NCBI GenBank assembly: GCA_000999465.1
Contig: LCGB01000006.1
Span: 1-32,856 of the forward strand
Direction of reading: 5' to 3'
From: Candidatus Nomurabacteria bacterium GW2011_GWB1_43_19
GTDB taxonomy: Bacteria > Patescibacteriota > Minisyncoccia > Phycocordibacterales > UBA9973
DNA: 32,856 nucleotides
Part shown: positions 7,150 through 14,674 of the stretch, in pieces
How positions within the stretch are numbered: position 1 is the stretch's first letter
Layout: the number at the start of each line of letters is the position of its first letter
Made by a program: the position numbers and the translations under genes
The notes under the pieces: generated by a model
Seen by the model: only the letters and a program-made list of their open reading frames with translations
Told to the model about the DNA's origin: nothing
The model's database searches: none

Positions 7150-8856
7150 TTATCTCTTCAAACGATTATTTTTAATATCTTCTTTCTTTTTATTTAACTC
7201 GTTAATTTCTTGTAAAATCTTTTTACCCGACTCTTCGTTTTGCGCTTGTCGTAAATCCGACATTTTCTTGCTTAATTTTTCGTTTATATTTTCTTCTTCT
7301 AAATTTAAGAACATTTCCCGTATATCGTTTTCTAAATCTTCGTTATCGATATAAAACACCTCCGCCTCAAATATGAGGTCTTCTTTTCTATCTTCATATT
7401 TTTTATAAACCCCCCCCAGTTTTTTAAAAATTGTCTCAAAATCAATAACGGGCTTTGCTATAGATTTTTGCCAAAGAGCGACGCCGAGCAGTTTTTGTTC
7501 AATATAATCTTTCCTGTATGTTACGCCTAGTGTTTCTTTTGCTTCTTCAATTTCCTCCTTCTCGTATTTTAATTCCCGCTCGATTTTTTTTAAATCGTCT
7601 TGCAGGGCGCTCTCTGAAATACCCGACGAATCGCTGATTTTTTTTATAAAGAATGTCTTTTCTATCGAACTCTGAAGTGCGTTCACAAACGGCAAGATTT
7701 TCTCCTTGATTTCCCTGCCAGCTTTGCGCATGTCTCCTTCACAACTTTTCAGGACTTTCAGTAAAAGAAATTCAATAATGTGTCTGGAATTTTTAATGGC
7801 TTCGCGCCAGGCATCTGCTCCGGTTTTCCCGATTAAATCCGCCGGGTCAACATCCTCCGGCATATCTACCACTTTTACGTCCATGCCGAGGGAAAGGGCT
7901 ATTCTGCCCGCCCTGATGGTCGCATTCGCTCCGGCGCGGTCGGCGTCAAAAGCCAGCACAATATTGGGGGAAAGCCGGCGGACCAGTCCCAGGTTAGAAA
8001 CGACGTTTTCCTTAGAAACGGTGGAGTCCGACAAGGCCGTGCCGGATGTCGCCACGGTGTTCCTATACCCCGCCTGGTGCGATAATATCAAGTCCATCTG
8101 ACCTTCAACTAAAACGGAAAAATTGTTTTTGCGAATCGCGTCCTTGGCTTTGTCTATCCCGTAGAGCACGACATTTTTGCTGAAAATGGGTGTTTCCGGA
8201 CTGTTCAGATATTTCGGTTCACCTTCACCTATAATCCTACCTGAAAATGCAATAATTCTTCCGCTTGAATCAGCCATCGGAAACATAATTCTATTTCTAA
8301 AACGATCGTAATATCCTTTTCCTGTTTTTTTAATCAGTCCGGCACGTTCTATTTCTAAATCTGAAAAATTCGGTTTTAAATATTCATATAAGTTCCGCCA
8401 TTCGTTTGGAGTAAAACCAATCCTGAAATCCTTGACGCTTTTTTCATTTAAGCCACGAGTTTTTAAGTAATTTAATACTTCCTTATTTTGGGTTAAATTA
8501 TTACAAAAATACAAAGTGGCCTCCTCCATTATTCTATATGATTTTTCTTTTTCGCTTTCCTCTTTTGGATTATAGTGTTCCAAAGGTATTCCGGCTCTGT
8601 CTGCCAAGAGTTTTAAGGCGCCCTTAAAATCAAGCCCCTCAAATTCTTCTACGAAAGTAAAAATGTCCCCTGAGGCGCCGCAGCCGAAACAATAGTATGT
8701 GCCGCGGTCGGGCGACACGAAAAAGGACGGGGTCTTTTCGTTGTGGAACGGACATTTGGCCTTCAGGTTGGCGCCCGCTTTGTCCAGTTTTATGTAAGAA
8801 GAGACCACTTCTTCAATTGACAGCCTCTCCTTAATTTGTTGAACGGGTGAGAACAT
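7150..8856 (-). CDS. dnaG: DNA primase
   Basis: 568 residues, about the usual length. It makes RNA primers at the replication fork. The N-terminal zinc-ribbon has ligands C35, H38, C56 and C59 ([22 protein letters not shown]). The RNAP-like catalytic core includes [16 protein letters not shown], and the TOPRIM domain has VLVEGQMD (catalytic Glu) and LAFDADRAG (metal-binding DxD), ending with [10 protein letters not shown]. The C-terminal 190 residues are helical and coiled-coil-rich, matching the helicase-interaction domain but diverged. It leads the dnaG-rpoD operon. No Shine-Dalgarno precedes the ATG. Confidence 0.96.
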   Translation of the reverse strand: MFSPVQQIKERLSIEEVVSSYIKLDKAGANLKAKCPFHNEKTPSFFVSPDRGTYYCFGCGASGDIFTFVEEFEGLDFKGALKLLADRAGIPLEHYNPKEESEKEKSYRIMEEATLYFCNNLTQNKEVLNYLKTRGLNEKSVKDFRIGFTPNEWRNLYEYLKPNFSDLEIERAGLIKKTGKGYYDRFRNRIMFPMADSSGRIIAFSGRIIGEGEPKYLNSPETPIFSKNVVLYGIDKAKDAIRKNNFSVLVEGQMDLILSHQAGYRNTVATSGTALSDSTVSKENVVSNLGLVRRLSPNIVLAFDADRAGANATIRAGRIALSLGMDVKVVDMPEDVDPADLIGKTGADAWREAIKNSRHIIEFLLLKVLKSCEGDMRKAGREIKEKILPFVNALQSSIEKTFFIKKISDSSGISESALQDDLKKIERELKYEKEEIEEAKETLGVTYRKDYIEQKLLGVALWQKSIAKPVIDFETIFKKLGGVYKKYEDRKEDLIFEAEVFYIDNEDLENDIREMFLNLEEENINEKLSKKMSDLRQAQNEESGKKILQEINELNKKKEDIKNNRLKR

Positions 8857-8905
8857 AAAGTTTTTTATTTATCATGTTTCTTTTAATCTCTCCTCTAAGA
8901 TAAAA

Positions 8906-9123
8906 TTACTTCTCAGGAGATTCTAAAGTAGACCATCCGCACAATGCTTCCCATTCTCTACGATCAGTGCTATTCATATCCAAGACTTGTTCCAGCGTAA
9001 AATAATCACAATCTGGATACGCACCCCAACCACGATCAATCATAAAATAAAAAAGAGCGAAAAAAACAATAATTACAAATCCCCCTATAAAATCAGCTAT
9101 AAACTCTTTTTTAAGTCTGTCAT
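8906..9123 (-). pseudogene. Small membrane protein frame needing a -1 shift (frameshifted or degenerate)
   Basis: The gene-free region 8857-9258 holds a minus-strand reading frame that continues MTDLKK (from the ATG at 9123) into EFIADFIGGFVIIVFFALF, a clear membrane helix, then a 45-residue acidic tail ending ESPEK-stop at 8906. The two parts are in different frames: from the ATG the zero frame runs ATG ACA GAC TTA AAA AAG and stops soon after. The join falls on A-AAA-AAG, the same heptamer as the E. coli dnaX slippery site. The downstream frame has no ATG, GTG or TTG upstream of the helix. A homopolymer sequencing error, a real frameshift mutation or programmed slippage would all give this. 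Confidence 0.45.
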
Positions 9124-9183
9124 AAATTATGCTTTGATTAAGTTAACAATTCAGATTTAATACAAAGATTGTTAATAATTACC

Positions 9184-9211
9184 TTGACATTTTTTTTGTA
9201 TTTGCTAAGAT
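9184..9211 (+). promoter_or_regulatory. Strong plus-strand promoter A
   Basis: TTGACA (9184-9189), a 16-nt spacer, and TAAGAT (9206-9211) preceded by TG, an extended -10. It drives rightward into a short hairpin, against the direction of the surrounding genes. Confidence 0.6.
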
Positions 9212-9217
9212 ATTAAG

Positions 9218-9279
9218 TATATCACCAACAGAAGAGGTTTCCCCTTAAGGTTCCGTCCTTAGGGGGTCTTTTCTTTTTT
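9218..9279 (+). ncRNA. Putative ~60-nt small RNA ending in a terminator (RNA A)
   Basis: The predicted transcript begins about 7 nt after promoter A and ends with a hairpin at 9241-9265 (CCCCT-AAGG arms with one bulged T), followed by a T-rich run at 9268-9279. The hairpin contains the stop codon of the minus-strand NYN gene, so the RNA would be antisense to that gene's last codons. On the minus strand no T-tract follows the hairpin, so the terminator suits the plus strand. No family match is recognised. Confidence 0.4.
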
Positions 9280-9768
9280 GTACCCTAATTTTCCTTTTAA
9301 ATCATTTAAAAACCGTAAATACGGGCGACAGATTTTAAATTTGAGTAAGGCTGAAAATTTCAAACGATTCGGAACGATAATGGCTCGTAATTTTTTTTGC
9401 TCAATTAAATATTTAACTAAACAATAAAAATCCCCGTCGCCTGTTACAATAACAGCTTTTTCATAATTTACATATTCAATCATAGTTTGCAAAACTAATT
9501 CCGCATCGCAGTTTCCTTTAGTAGTTCCGTCTTTGTATTTAAGTGTGGGCTTAAAAATACAAATGAATCCGGCTTCCTGGAGCGACTTATAGAGATCATT
9601 GTTTCCTTCTATGTAACCAATAAATAGAAAAGCTTTTGAAATATTATATTTATCTTTCAGATATATGCGAAAATGTTTGAAATTCAAAACCCAGCCTAAT
9701 TGGCGAATGCTCAAATTAAGATTTTGACTGTCTATAAAAGCATAGTTGTTTTTTAATTTGTTTGACAT
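9259..9768 (-). CDS. NYN/LabA-like PIN-fold ribonuclease
   Basis: 169 residues. The protein opens with YAFIDSQNLNLSIRQLGW, the conserved first acid (FID.QN) of NYN domains, and has NCDAELVLQTM (second acid) and VIVTGDGDFYCLVKYL (third, GDGDF), with a C-terminal IIVP strand. These acids bind metal in PIN-like nucleases, so it probably cuts RNA; the target is unknown. It lies just downstream of rpoC and is separated from it by a hairpin. AAGGG lies 3 nt before the ATG, too close for a good ribosome site. Its start overlaps plus-strand promoter B and its end overlaps putative RNA A. Confidence 0.8.
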   Translation of the reverse strand: MSNKLKNNYAFIDSQNLNLSIRQLGWVLNFKHFRIYLKDKYNISKAFLFIGYIEGNNDLYKSLQEAGFICIFKPTLKYKDGTTKGNCDAELVLQTMIEYVNYEKAVIVTGDGDFYCLVKYLIEQKKLRAIIVPNRLKFSALLKFKICRPYLRFLNDLKGKLGYKKEKTP

Positions 9769-9789
9769 ATACCCTTAGTTTAATATACT
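9762..9789 (+). promoter_or_regulatory. Plus-strand promoter B
   Basis: TTGACA (9762-9767), 16-nt spacer, TATACT (9784-9789). It overlaps the first codons of the minus-strand NYN gene and points toward the rpoC 3' end. Confidence 0.5.
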
Positions 9790-9796
9790 TTATCTA

Positions 9797-9837
9797 CAAT
9801 GGCTTCGGCCTCCGAGAAACCCCCGCAAGGGGGTTTC
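9797..9837 (+). ncRNA. Short hairpin element B after promoter B
   Basis: It begins ACAATGGCTTCGGCC, nearly identical to the start of element C at 14229-14244. GGC-TTCG-GCC (9801-9810) forms a small UUCG-tetraloop hairpin, and 9816-9837 forms a 9-bp stem closed by a GCAA tetraloop. On the minus strand the long hairpin lies just after the rpoC stop and could be the rpoC terminator. Whether a separate plus-strand RNA exists is uncertain. Confidence 0.35.
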
Positions 9838-9844
9838 GTATGTC

Positions 9845-12800
9845 TTATTCCTCTTTGGTAGAGTCAAACTTGTTTTTAAATCCGGTTCCGGCCGGAATCA
9901 GTCGCCCGATGATTACATTCTCCTTTAAACCTCTTAGATTGTCCACTCCGCCCTTGATGGCGTTTTCTATCAGCACGCGATTAGTGTTCTGGAAAGACGC
10001 GGCTGAGAGCCAACTCTTGGTGCGCAGTGAAACTTCGGTAATTCCTAAAACCACCGTTTCGGCCTTGGCTTCTTTGCCACCCAAATCGACAACTCTTTGA
10101 TTTTCCTCTATGAAAGCCGTATTTTCCACGATATCGCCGATGGAGAAGTTGGTTTCACCGGCATCTTTGATTTTTCGGCGGGAAAACATCTGGCGGATGA
10201 TAATTTCCGTATGCTTTCTGGAAATTGAGGCGCTCTGCAATTCATAGACCTTGTTTATTTCTTCTATGATGTATCCTTCAACCAGTTCTTTATTGCCCAG
10301 ACGAAACATTTCGGCAATGTCGGCAGATCCGTCGGTCAAGAGTTGTCCTTTTTTCACTTTGTCTCCAGCTTTGACTATCGGAGTTCGGCGGAATGCGACA
10401 AGATATTCCATTTCGTTCTTCTTTCTCGTCTCGCTGTCGCTACGGCGAAGCGGGCCGTCTTCTTTACTGCCCGCCTTGCCCTCAACACCAAGTCGAGGCA
10501 GGTCGGAGAGAACTTTGATTATTTTTTCCTTTCCGTCTTTTGCTTTAATTTCCAACACTTCTCCGTCGGTTTCGGAAATGATCGCCGGATTCTTCGGAAT
10601 CCTTCTTTCGAATATTTCTTCAACGCGCGGAAGACCGGTGGTGATGTCGGTTCCAGCCACGCCTCCGGCGTGGAAGGTGCGGAGAGTAAGTTGGGTGCCC
10701 GGTTCGCCGATGGCTTGGGCCGCGATAATGCCGACGGCTTCGCCCTGCTCCACCAGCCGGTTTCTGCCGAGATCAAGGCCATAGCACTGCACGCAAAGCC
10801 CATGTACTGTTTTACAGGTCAGAGGAGAGCGGACAAATACTTCCGTAAAGCCCGCCCCTTCTATATTATAGGCTTCTTCCTTGGTTATTAGGAATCCCCG
10901 CTTGTAAATTATTTTGCCGTTTTTGTCCTTTAGGTCGCCCGCAAGTACGCGTCCGCGGATATTCTTTGAAAGTGGTATCTCAATTCCGGAAATATTTTCT
11001 CGGGTAACTATTTTTCCTTCCTTGGTGCCGCAGTCCTCTTCGGTTACAACCACGTCCTGCGCCACATCCACCAACCGTCTTGTCAGATATCCGGCCTTGG
11101 CGGTGTTGAGCGCGGTATCAGAGGCGCCTTTGCGCGCTCCGTGGGTAATGACGAAATATTCAATCGGGGAAAGCCCTTCCTGGTAGCAAGGGATAATCGG
11201 AAATTCCAGCGTTTTCCCCTGGTTGTTCTGTATAAGACCTATCATTCCCACCAGCTGGCTCAAGGAACCCATATTACCTCTAGCTTTAGAAGTAAATATA
11301 TCGTAAGTGGAACCGTTTTTATCTAGTGTTTGCGGGAGAATTTTTTCCAGATTTTTCTTTACTTGTGTCCAAATTTCAATAATCTTCTGATACTTTTCGT
11401 CCAAGGAAAGGAGCCCTTCTTTCCATTGCACGATTATGTTTTCCTCCATTTTTTTTCCTTCTTCAATAATTTTTTTCTTTTCCGCCGGAACTTTAACATT
11501 ATCAAGTCCCCAAGTAGTGCCGGACACGGTTGAATACTTAAAGCCAAAGGCCTTGATTTTATCCAAAATAGCCGGAGTATTATCCACGCCGGAATGCACG
11601 ATTATCTCGTCCAGAAGCATTGACAGCCGGTCCTGGGTCATTTCATCGTTCACATAGGAAAAATCATCCGGTAAAATGCTGTTGAAAAGAAGTTTCCCGA
11701 CAGAAGTTCCAAAAACTTCCCCGTCAAATTTCTTGTATTTATATGAGTCAGTGGCCAGAACCTTGATTTTGGCGCGAAGAGACACTATTCCGTAATCATG
11801 AGCGGTAATGGCCGTGTTCGGATTTGGAAAATACTTTCCTTCTCCAATTTCACCGTCAACCGATTTCGTCATCCAATAAGACCCGAGCACCATATCCATA
11901 CGAGGATGCACTATTGGATCACCGTTCTGGGGCTTCAGCAGGTTTTTGTTGGACGCCATCAATTCCTTTGCTTCCCATTGCGCTTCTTCAAGTAATGGAA
12001 CATAGACGGCCATTTGGTCTCCGTCAAAGTCCGCGTTAAATGCCTGACAGACGAGAGGATGCACTTGGATGGCGTTTCCTTCAATCAGAACCGGCTTAAA
12101 GGCCTGGATGCCCAGACGGTGCAAGGTGGGAGCGCGGTTTAAAAGAACATATTTTCCGGCAATCACTTCTTCCAACATTGCCCAGACCACAGCCTCGCGC
12201 TCTTCAATGAGTTTATTGGCTCCGCGGATATTGAAAGCAAGTTCTGCTTGAAGAATTTTAGAAATCACGAACGGCCTGAAAAGTTCAAGCGCCATGTGTT
12301 TCGGCAATCCGCATTGATTGAGTTTGAGCTCGGGGCCGACAACAATAACCGAACGCCCCGAATAGTCCACTCTTTTTCCAAGCAGGTTTTGACGAAAAAG
12401 CCCTTGTTTTGATTTGAGATTATCGGAAAGAGATTTAAGCGGACGCTTCTGTGACTGACTCATAGCCGCGGAATCGTTCTGCTTGGCAATGGAGTTGTCA
12501 ATCAGCGCGTCAACCGCTTCTTGGATAATTCTTTTTTCGTTTCGCAAAATAACATCCGGAGCGTTGATTTCTTTCAATTTCTTCAAGCGGTTATTGCGGT
12601 TTATGACCCGACGATAAAGGTCGTTTAAGTCGGATGTGGCATGTCTGCCTCCGTCTAACGCCACCATCGGGCGCAGAACCGGCGGGATGACCGGGATAAC
12701 GGTCAAGAACATCCATTCCGGCCTGATTCCGGCATAGGTCATGGCGCGAATCAAGGAAAGTCGCTTTTGCAGCTTTTCCTTCTCGGCCGCGCTGGTTTTT

Positions 12801-13516
12801 TCCAGCATCTTTTCGGTCAGGTGCTTCAGTTTGTTCAGGTCAAGATTTTTAAAAATAGAGTAAATGGCTTCAGCGCCGATATTGGCTTCAAAACAGGTTC
12901 CGTATTTCAAAGAATAATGGTGAAAGGAAATTTCATTCAGAACCTTTCCTTCGTAAATTTCTCCGATTTCTTTTTTGGTGATGGAAAGCAGGGTTTTTAA
13001 TTTTTCGCGGGTCTCGTCATCGGCTGAATTTTTCAGTTTATTTTTATATTCCTTGTCCAAACCGGAAAGAATATTTTCTTTCTCGTCTTCGTGAACTTTG
13101 ATAATGATGTATCCGGCAAAATATATCACTTTTTCCAGGTCGGAAACGGATATATTAAGCAGGATGCTCATTCTGGAAGGCACCCCGCGCAAAAACCAAA
13201 TGTGCGAGACCGGGGTTGAGAGCTCAATGTGCCCCATTCTCTCCCGACGCACGATAGAACGAGTAACCTCCACTCCGCATTTCTCGCAGATTATATCTTT
13301 GTAGCGAATTCGGCGATATTTCCCACAATAGCATTCATAGTCCTTTTCCGGACCGAAAATTTTCTCGTCAAAGAGACCTCCGCGCTCGCTTCGGCCGGTG
13401 CGGTAATTTATCGTTTCCGGCTTGGTAACTTCCCCGAAGGACCATTCTTTTACCTGGTCGGGAGACGCCAGGCGGAGCGCGATTTGATCAAATTCAGTTG
13501 TGTTTAAAGTTTTCAT
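9845..13516 (-). CDS. rpoC: DNA-directed RNA polymerase beta' subunit
   Basis: 1223 residues. It forms the active-site half of RNA polymerase with RpoB. N-terminal zinc ligands are C62, C64, C77 and C80. The catalytic loop [12 protein letters not shown] lies near 491-502 and its three Asp hold the active Mg2+. The second zinc site uses the Cys in EEDCGTKEG (about 828) and [11 protein letters not shown] (about 900). [16 protein letters not shown] marks the trigger-loop region. A ~30-residue insertion of low-complexity sequence lies near 1004-1033. The ATG follows the stop of the preceding membrane-protein gene by one base. In most bacteria rpoC directly follows rpoB; here two genes separate them. 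Confidence 0.98.
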   Translation of the reverse strand: MKTLNTTEFDQIALRLASPDQVKEWSFGEVTKPETINYRTGRSERGGLFDEKIFGPEKDYECYCGKYRRIRYKDIICEKCGVEVTRSIVRRERMGHIELSTPVSHIWFLRGVPSRMSILLNISVSDLEKVIYFAGYIIIKVHEDEKENILSGLDKEYKNKLKNSADDETREKLKTLLSITKKEIGEIYEGKVLNEISFHHYSLKYGTCFEANIGAEAIYSIFKNLDLNKLKHLTEKMLEKTSAAEKEKLQKRLSLIRAMTYAGIRPEWMFLTVIPVIPPVLRPMVALDGGRHATSDLNDLYRRVINRNNRLKKLKEINAPDVILRNEKRIIQEAVDALIDNSIAKQNDSAAMSQSQKRPLKSLSDNLKSKQGLFRQNLLGKRVDYSGRSVIVVGPELKLNQCGLPKHMALELFRPFVISKILQAELAFNIRGANKLIEEREAVVWAMLEEVIAGKYVLLNRAPTLHRLGIQAFKPVLIEGNAIQVHPLVCQAFNADFDGDQMAVYVPLLEEAQWEAKELMASNKNLLKPQNGDPIVHPRMDMVLGSYWMTKSVDGEIGEGKYFPNPNTAITAHDYGIVSLRAKIKVLATDSYKYKKFDGEVFGTSVGKLLFNSILPDDFSYVNDEMTQDRLSMLLDEIIVHSGVDNTPAILDKIKAFGFKYSTVSGTTWGLDNVKVPAEKKKIIEEGKKMEENIIVQWKEGLLSLDEKYQKIIEIWTQVKKNLEKILPQTLDKNGSTYDIFTSKARGNMGSLSQLVGMIGLIQNNQGKTLEFPIIPCYQEGLSPIEYFVITHGARKGASDTALNTAKAGYLTRRLVDVAQDVVVTEEDCGTKEGKIVTRENISGIEIPLSKNIRGRVLAGDLKDKNGKIIYKRGFLITKEEAYNIEGAGFTEVFVRSPLTCKTVHGLCVQCYGLDLGRNRLVEQGEAVGIIAAQAIGEPGTQLTLRTFHAGGVAGTDITTGLPRVEEIFERRIPKNPAIISETDGEVLEIKAKDGKEKIIKVLSDLPRLGVEGKAGSKEDGPLRRSDSETRKKNEMEYLVAFRRTPIVKAGDKVKKGQLLTDGSADIAEMFRLGNKELVEGYIIEEINKVYELQSASISRKHTEIIIRQMFSRRKIKDAGETNFSIGDIVENTAFIEENQRVVDLGGKEAKAETVVLGITEVSLRTKSWLSAASFQNTNRVLIENAIKGGVDNLRGLKENVIIGRLIPAGTGFKNKFDSTKEE
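10416..10505 (-). repeat. In-frame palindrome-containing insertion in rpoC
   Basis: It encodes about 30 residues ([16 protein letters not shown], then [12 protein letters not shown]) between two strands of an ordinary beta' domain: IIKVLS before, [16 protein letters not shown] after. The DNA holds nested inverted repeats: CTGCC/GGCAG arms at 10467-10471 and 10497-10501, and a 7-bp stem at 10480-10486 with 10492-10498 (one G-U on the RNA strand). The rest is G/C-rich and unlike the flanking A/T-rich codons, as for the insertions in rnr. Confidence 0.5.
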
Positions 13517-13517
13517 A

Positions 13518-14156
13518 TTATTTGGTAAATTTAAAGGTAGAGAGAATTTGATTAAATAAATTTTCTGCTGCAGTCTTGTTTTCTGAATTATAAGATAAAT
13601 AACTTATATACCAATCACCGCCTTTTTCAAACTGAACATAAATCTGACTCAGTCCATCCCACATGCCCCCGCTATTATCTTCAACTCTTTCTGCAAAATA
13701 ACCCGCAACTTGAGTGGCTGTTTTAATAACAATAACGCCATCTGTTGCAATTGAAATCTTATTTTTTTGAATTAATAAGTTAAAAGAAACACAGTCCTTT
13801 GGCCACGGACCACCTCCAGTTACAAGAGTTTTGCAAGTAGGTGATTCCATGAAAACTCTCTTTCCTTCTGGTATTTCTTCTGAAAAGTAAATTGAACTTT
13901 CTTTTAGTGAATAATCGCTTGGATATTTAAACTCAAAACCATATTGAGTATTAGTATACGTTTTCCAATTTGCATTATTTGTTTGTGTATTAACAGGTGA
14001 AATTTGAATATTTGATTGTTGTTCTTCATTTCCAACGACAATAGGGGTTTTTGCTTTTTTATTTTGATAAATATATACACCACTACCTAGCACTAATAAT
14101 GCGATAATCGCTAATAACATTGGCACAATGAAACCTTTTTTAGAATTATTTTTCAT
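13518..14156 (-). CDS. Membrane-anchored extracytoplasmic protein of unknown function
   Basis: 212 residues. One N-terminal membrane helix (about 8-30) precedes a Gln/Asn/Thr-rich linker (35-62) and a globular domain starting WKTYTNTQYGFEFKYPSDY, a PsbP/DUF-like opening that recurs in CPR surface proteins. It has two cysteines (in SPTCKT and KDCVSF) that could pair outside the cell. The function is not known. It ends one base before the rpoC ATG and so is probably cotranscribed with rpoC. Its presence between rpoB and rpoC is unusual. No Shine-Dalgarno is visible. Confidence 0.75.
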   Translation of the reverse strand: MKNNSKKGFIVPMLLAIIALLVLGSGVYIYQNKKAKTPIVVGNEEQQSNIQISPVNTQTNNANWKTYTNTQYGFEFKYPSDYSLKESSIYFSEEIPEGKRVFMESPTCKTLVTGGGPWPKDCVSFNLLIQKNKISIATDGVIVIKTATQVAGYFAERVEDNSGGMWDGLSQIYVQFEKGGDWYISYLSYNSENKTAAENLFNQILSTFKFTK

Positions 14157-14193
14157 ATTTTTTTCTTATTACTAATAAACTTTCTTTTTTCAC

Positions 14194-14221
14194 TTGACAT
14201 ATATTTTGGATTTGCTATACT
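14194..14221 (+). promoter_or_regulatory. Plus-strand promoter C
   Basis: TTGACA (14194-14199), 16-nt spacer, TATACT (14216-14221) preceded by TGC (14213-14215), an extended -10. The architecture matches promoters A and B. It points away from rpoC into the 3' end of the PemK/MazF-like gene. Confidence 0.55.
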
Positions 14222-14227
14222 TCCCAT

Positions 14228-14308
14228 TACAAATGGCTTCGGCCCTCCCCTCTGCAAGGAGGGGTATAAAGAAAAAATCAGGTAAGCAATTGCTTGATTT
14301 TTTCTTTT
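14228..14308 (+). ncRNA. Putative ~80-nt small RNA with three hairpins (RNA C)
   Basis: The predicted transcript contains a UUCG-tetraloop hairpin (14235-14244), a CCCCTC/GAGGGG hairpin over a GCAA loop (14247-14264), and a long A/T hairpin with T-tract (14268-14308). Its first hairpin and flank are almost the same as in element B. An ATG at 14233 opens a 25-codon frame (MASALPSARR...), but the match between B and C is better explained at RNA level. It would be antisense to the end of the toxin-like gene. Confidence 0.4.
14268..14308. terminator. Bidirectional terminator at the end of the PemK/MazF-like gene
   Basis: 13-bp perfect A/T arms (14268-14280 and 14295-14307) enclose the 12-bp palindrome AAGCAATTGCTT. 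A T-run ends the hairpin on each strand. It contains the stop codon of the minus-strand gene at 14278. Confidence 0.6.
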
Positions 14309-14661
14309 AATACAATAAAATCTGCCTCACTTATCATGCCAACTTTATACTTCAACCTTTTTGCGTCAAAAAGGCGTACTTGTGAAACAATGGCTACGCT
14401 TTCGCTTTCATTAAGATTAAAAGCAAAATAATATTTTCCTGTCTTTTTTGTATGAGTCAACGGGACCCCAAGAAAAATTTCATTATTAAATTTTTTTGTT
14501 ATTACAACAGGACGCAGAAATTCTTCACCTCGCCCATCTTGTTCGAAACCAACATTTTCCCCAATTGAACAAGAAAAAACATCTCGTATCTGAAAATTTA
14601 TCCGATTCTCTTTTAGCTCTACCTTACTTTTTATTTTGTGCCAATTTATAAAATCTTTCAT
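14278..14661 (-). CDS. PemK/MazF-family endoribonuclease-like protein
   Basis: 127 residues from the ATG at 14661; an upstream ATG at 14688 would overlap rpoB. The core VFSCSIGENVGFEQDGRG, FLRPVVITKKF, FLGVPLTH and YYFAF fits the CcdB/MazF barrel (usual G-x-N-G-x-E, RP-vvi and vPlT motifs). MazF-type enzymes cut mRNA at short sequences. The usual adjacent antitoxin gene is missing: the next gene downstream encodes a membrane protein and upstream is rpoB. It may be a solitary toxin, a regulator of polymerase-operon mRNA, or a decayed toxin. It begins 13 nt after the rpoB stop, inside the rpoB-rpoC interval. Confidence 0.78.
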   Translation of the reverse strand: MKDFINWHKIKSKVELKENRINFQIRDVFSCSIGENVGFEQDGRGEEFLRPVVITKKFNNEIFLGVPLTHTKKTGKYYFAFNLNESESVAIVSQVRLFDAKRLKYKVGMISEADFIVLKEKIKQLLT

Positions 14662-14674
14662 ATATATATAATTT

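Noticed and set aside
9799-9861. Mini-ORFs starting MASA at 9799 and 14233
   Set aside because: The shared part is a UUCG hairpin; beyond it the peptides do not resemble each other and no coding pattern is seen.
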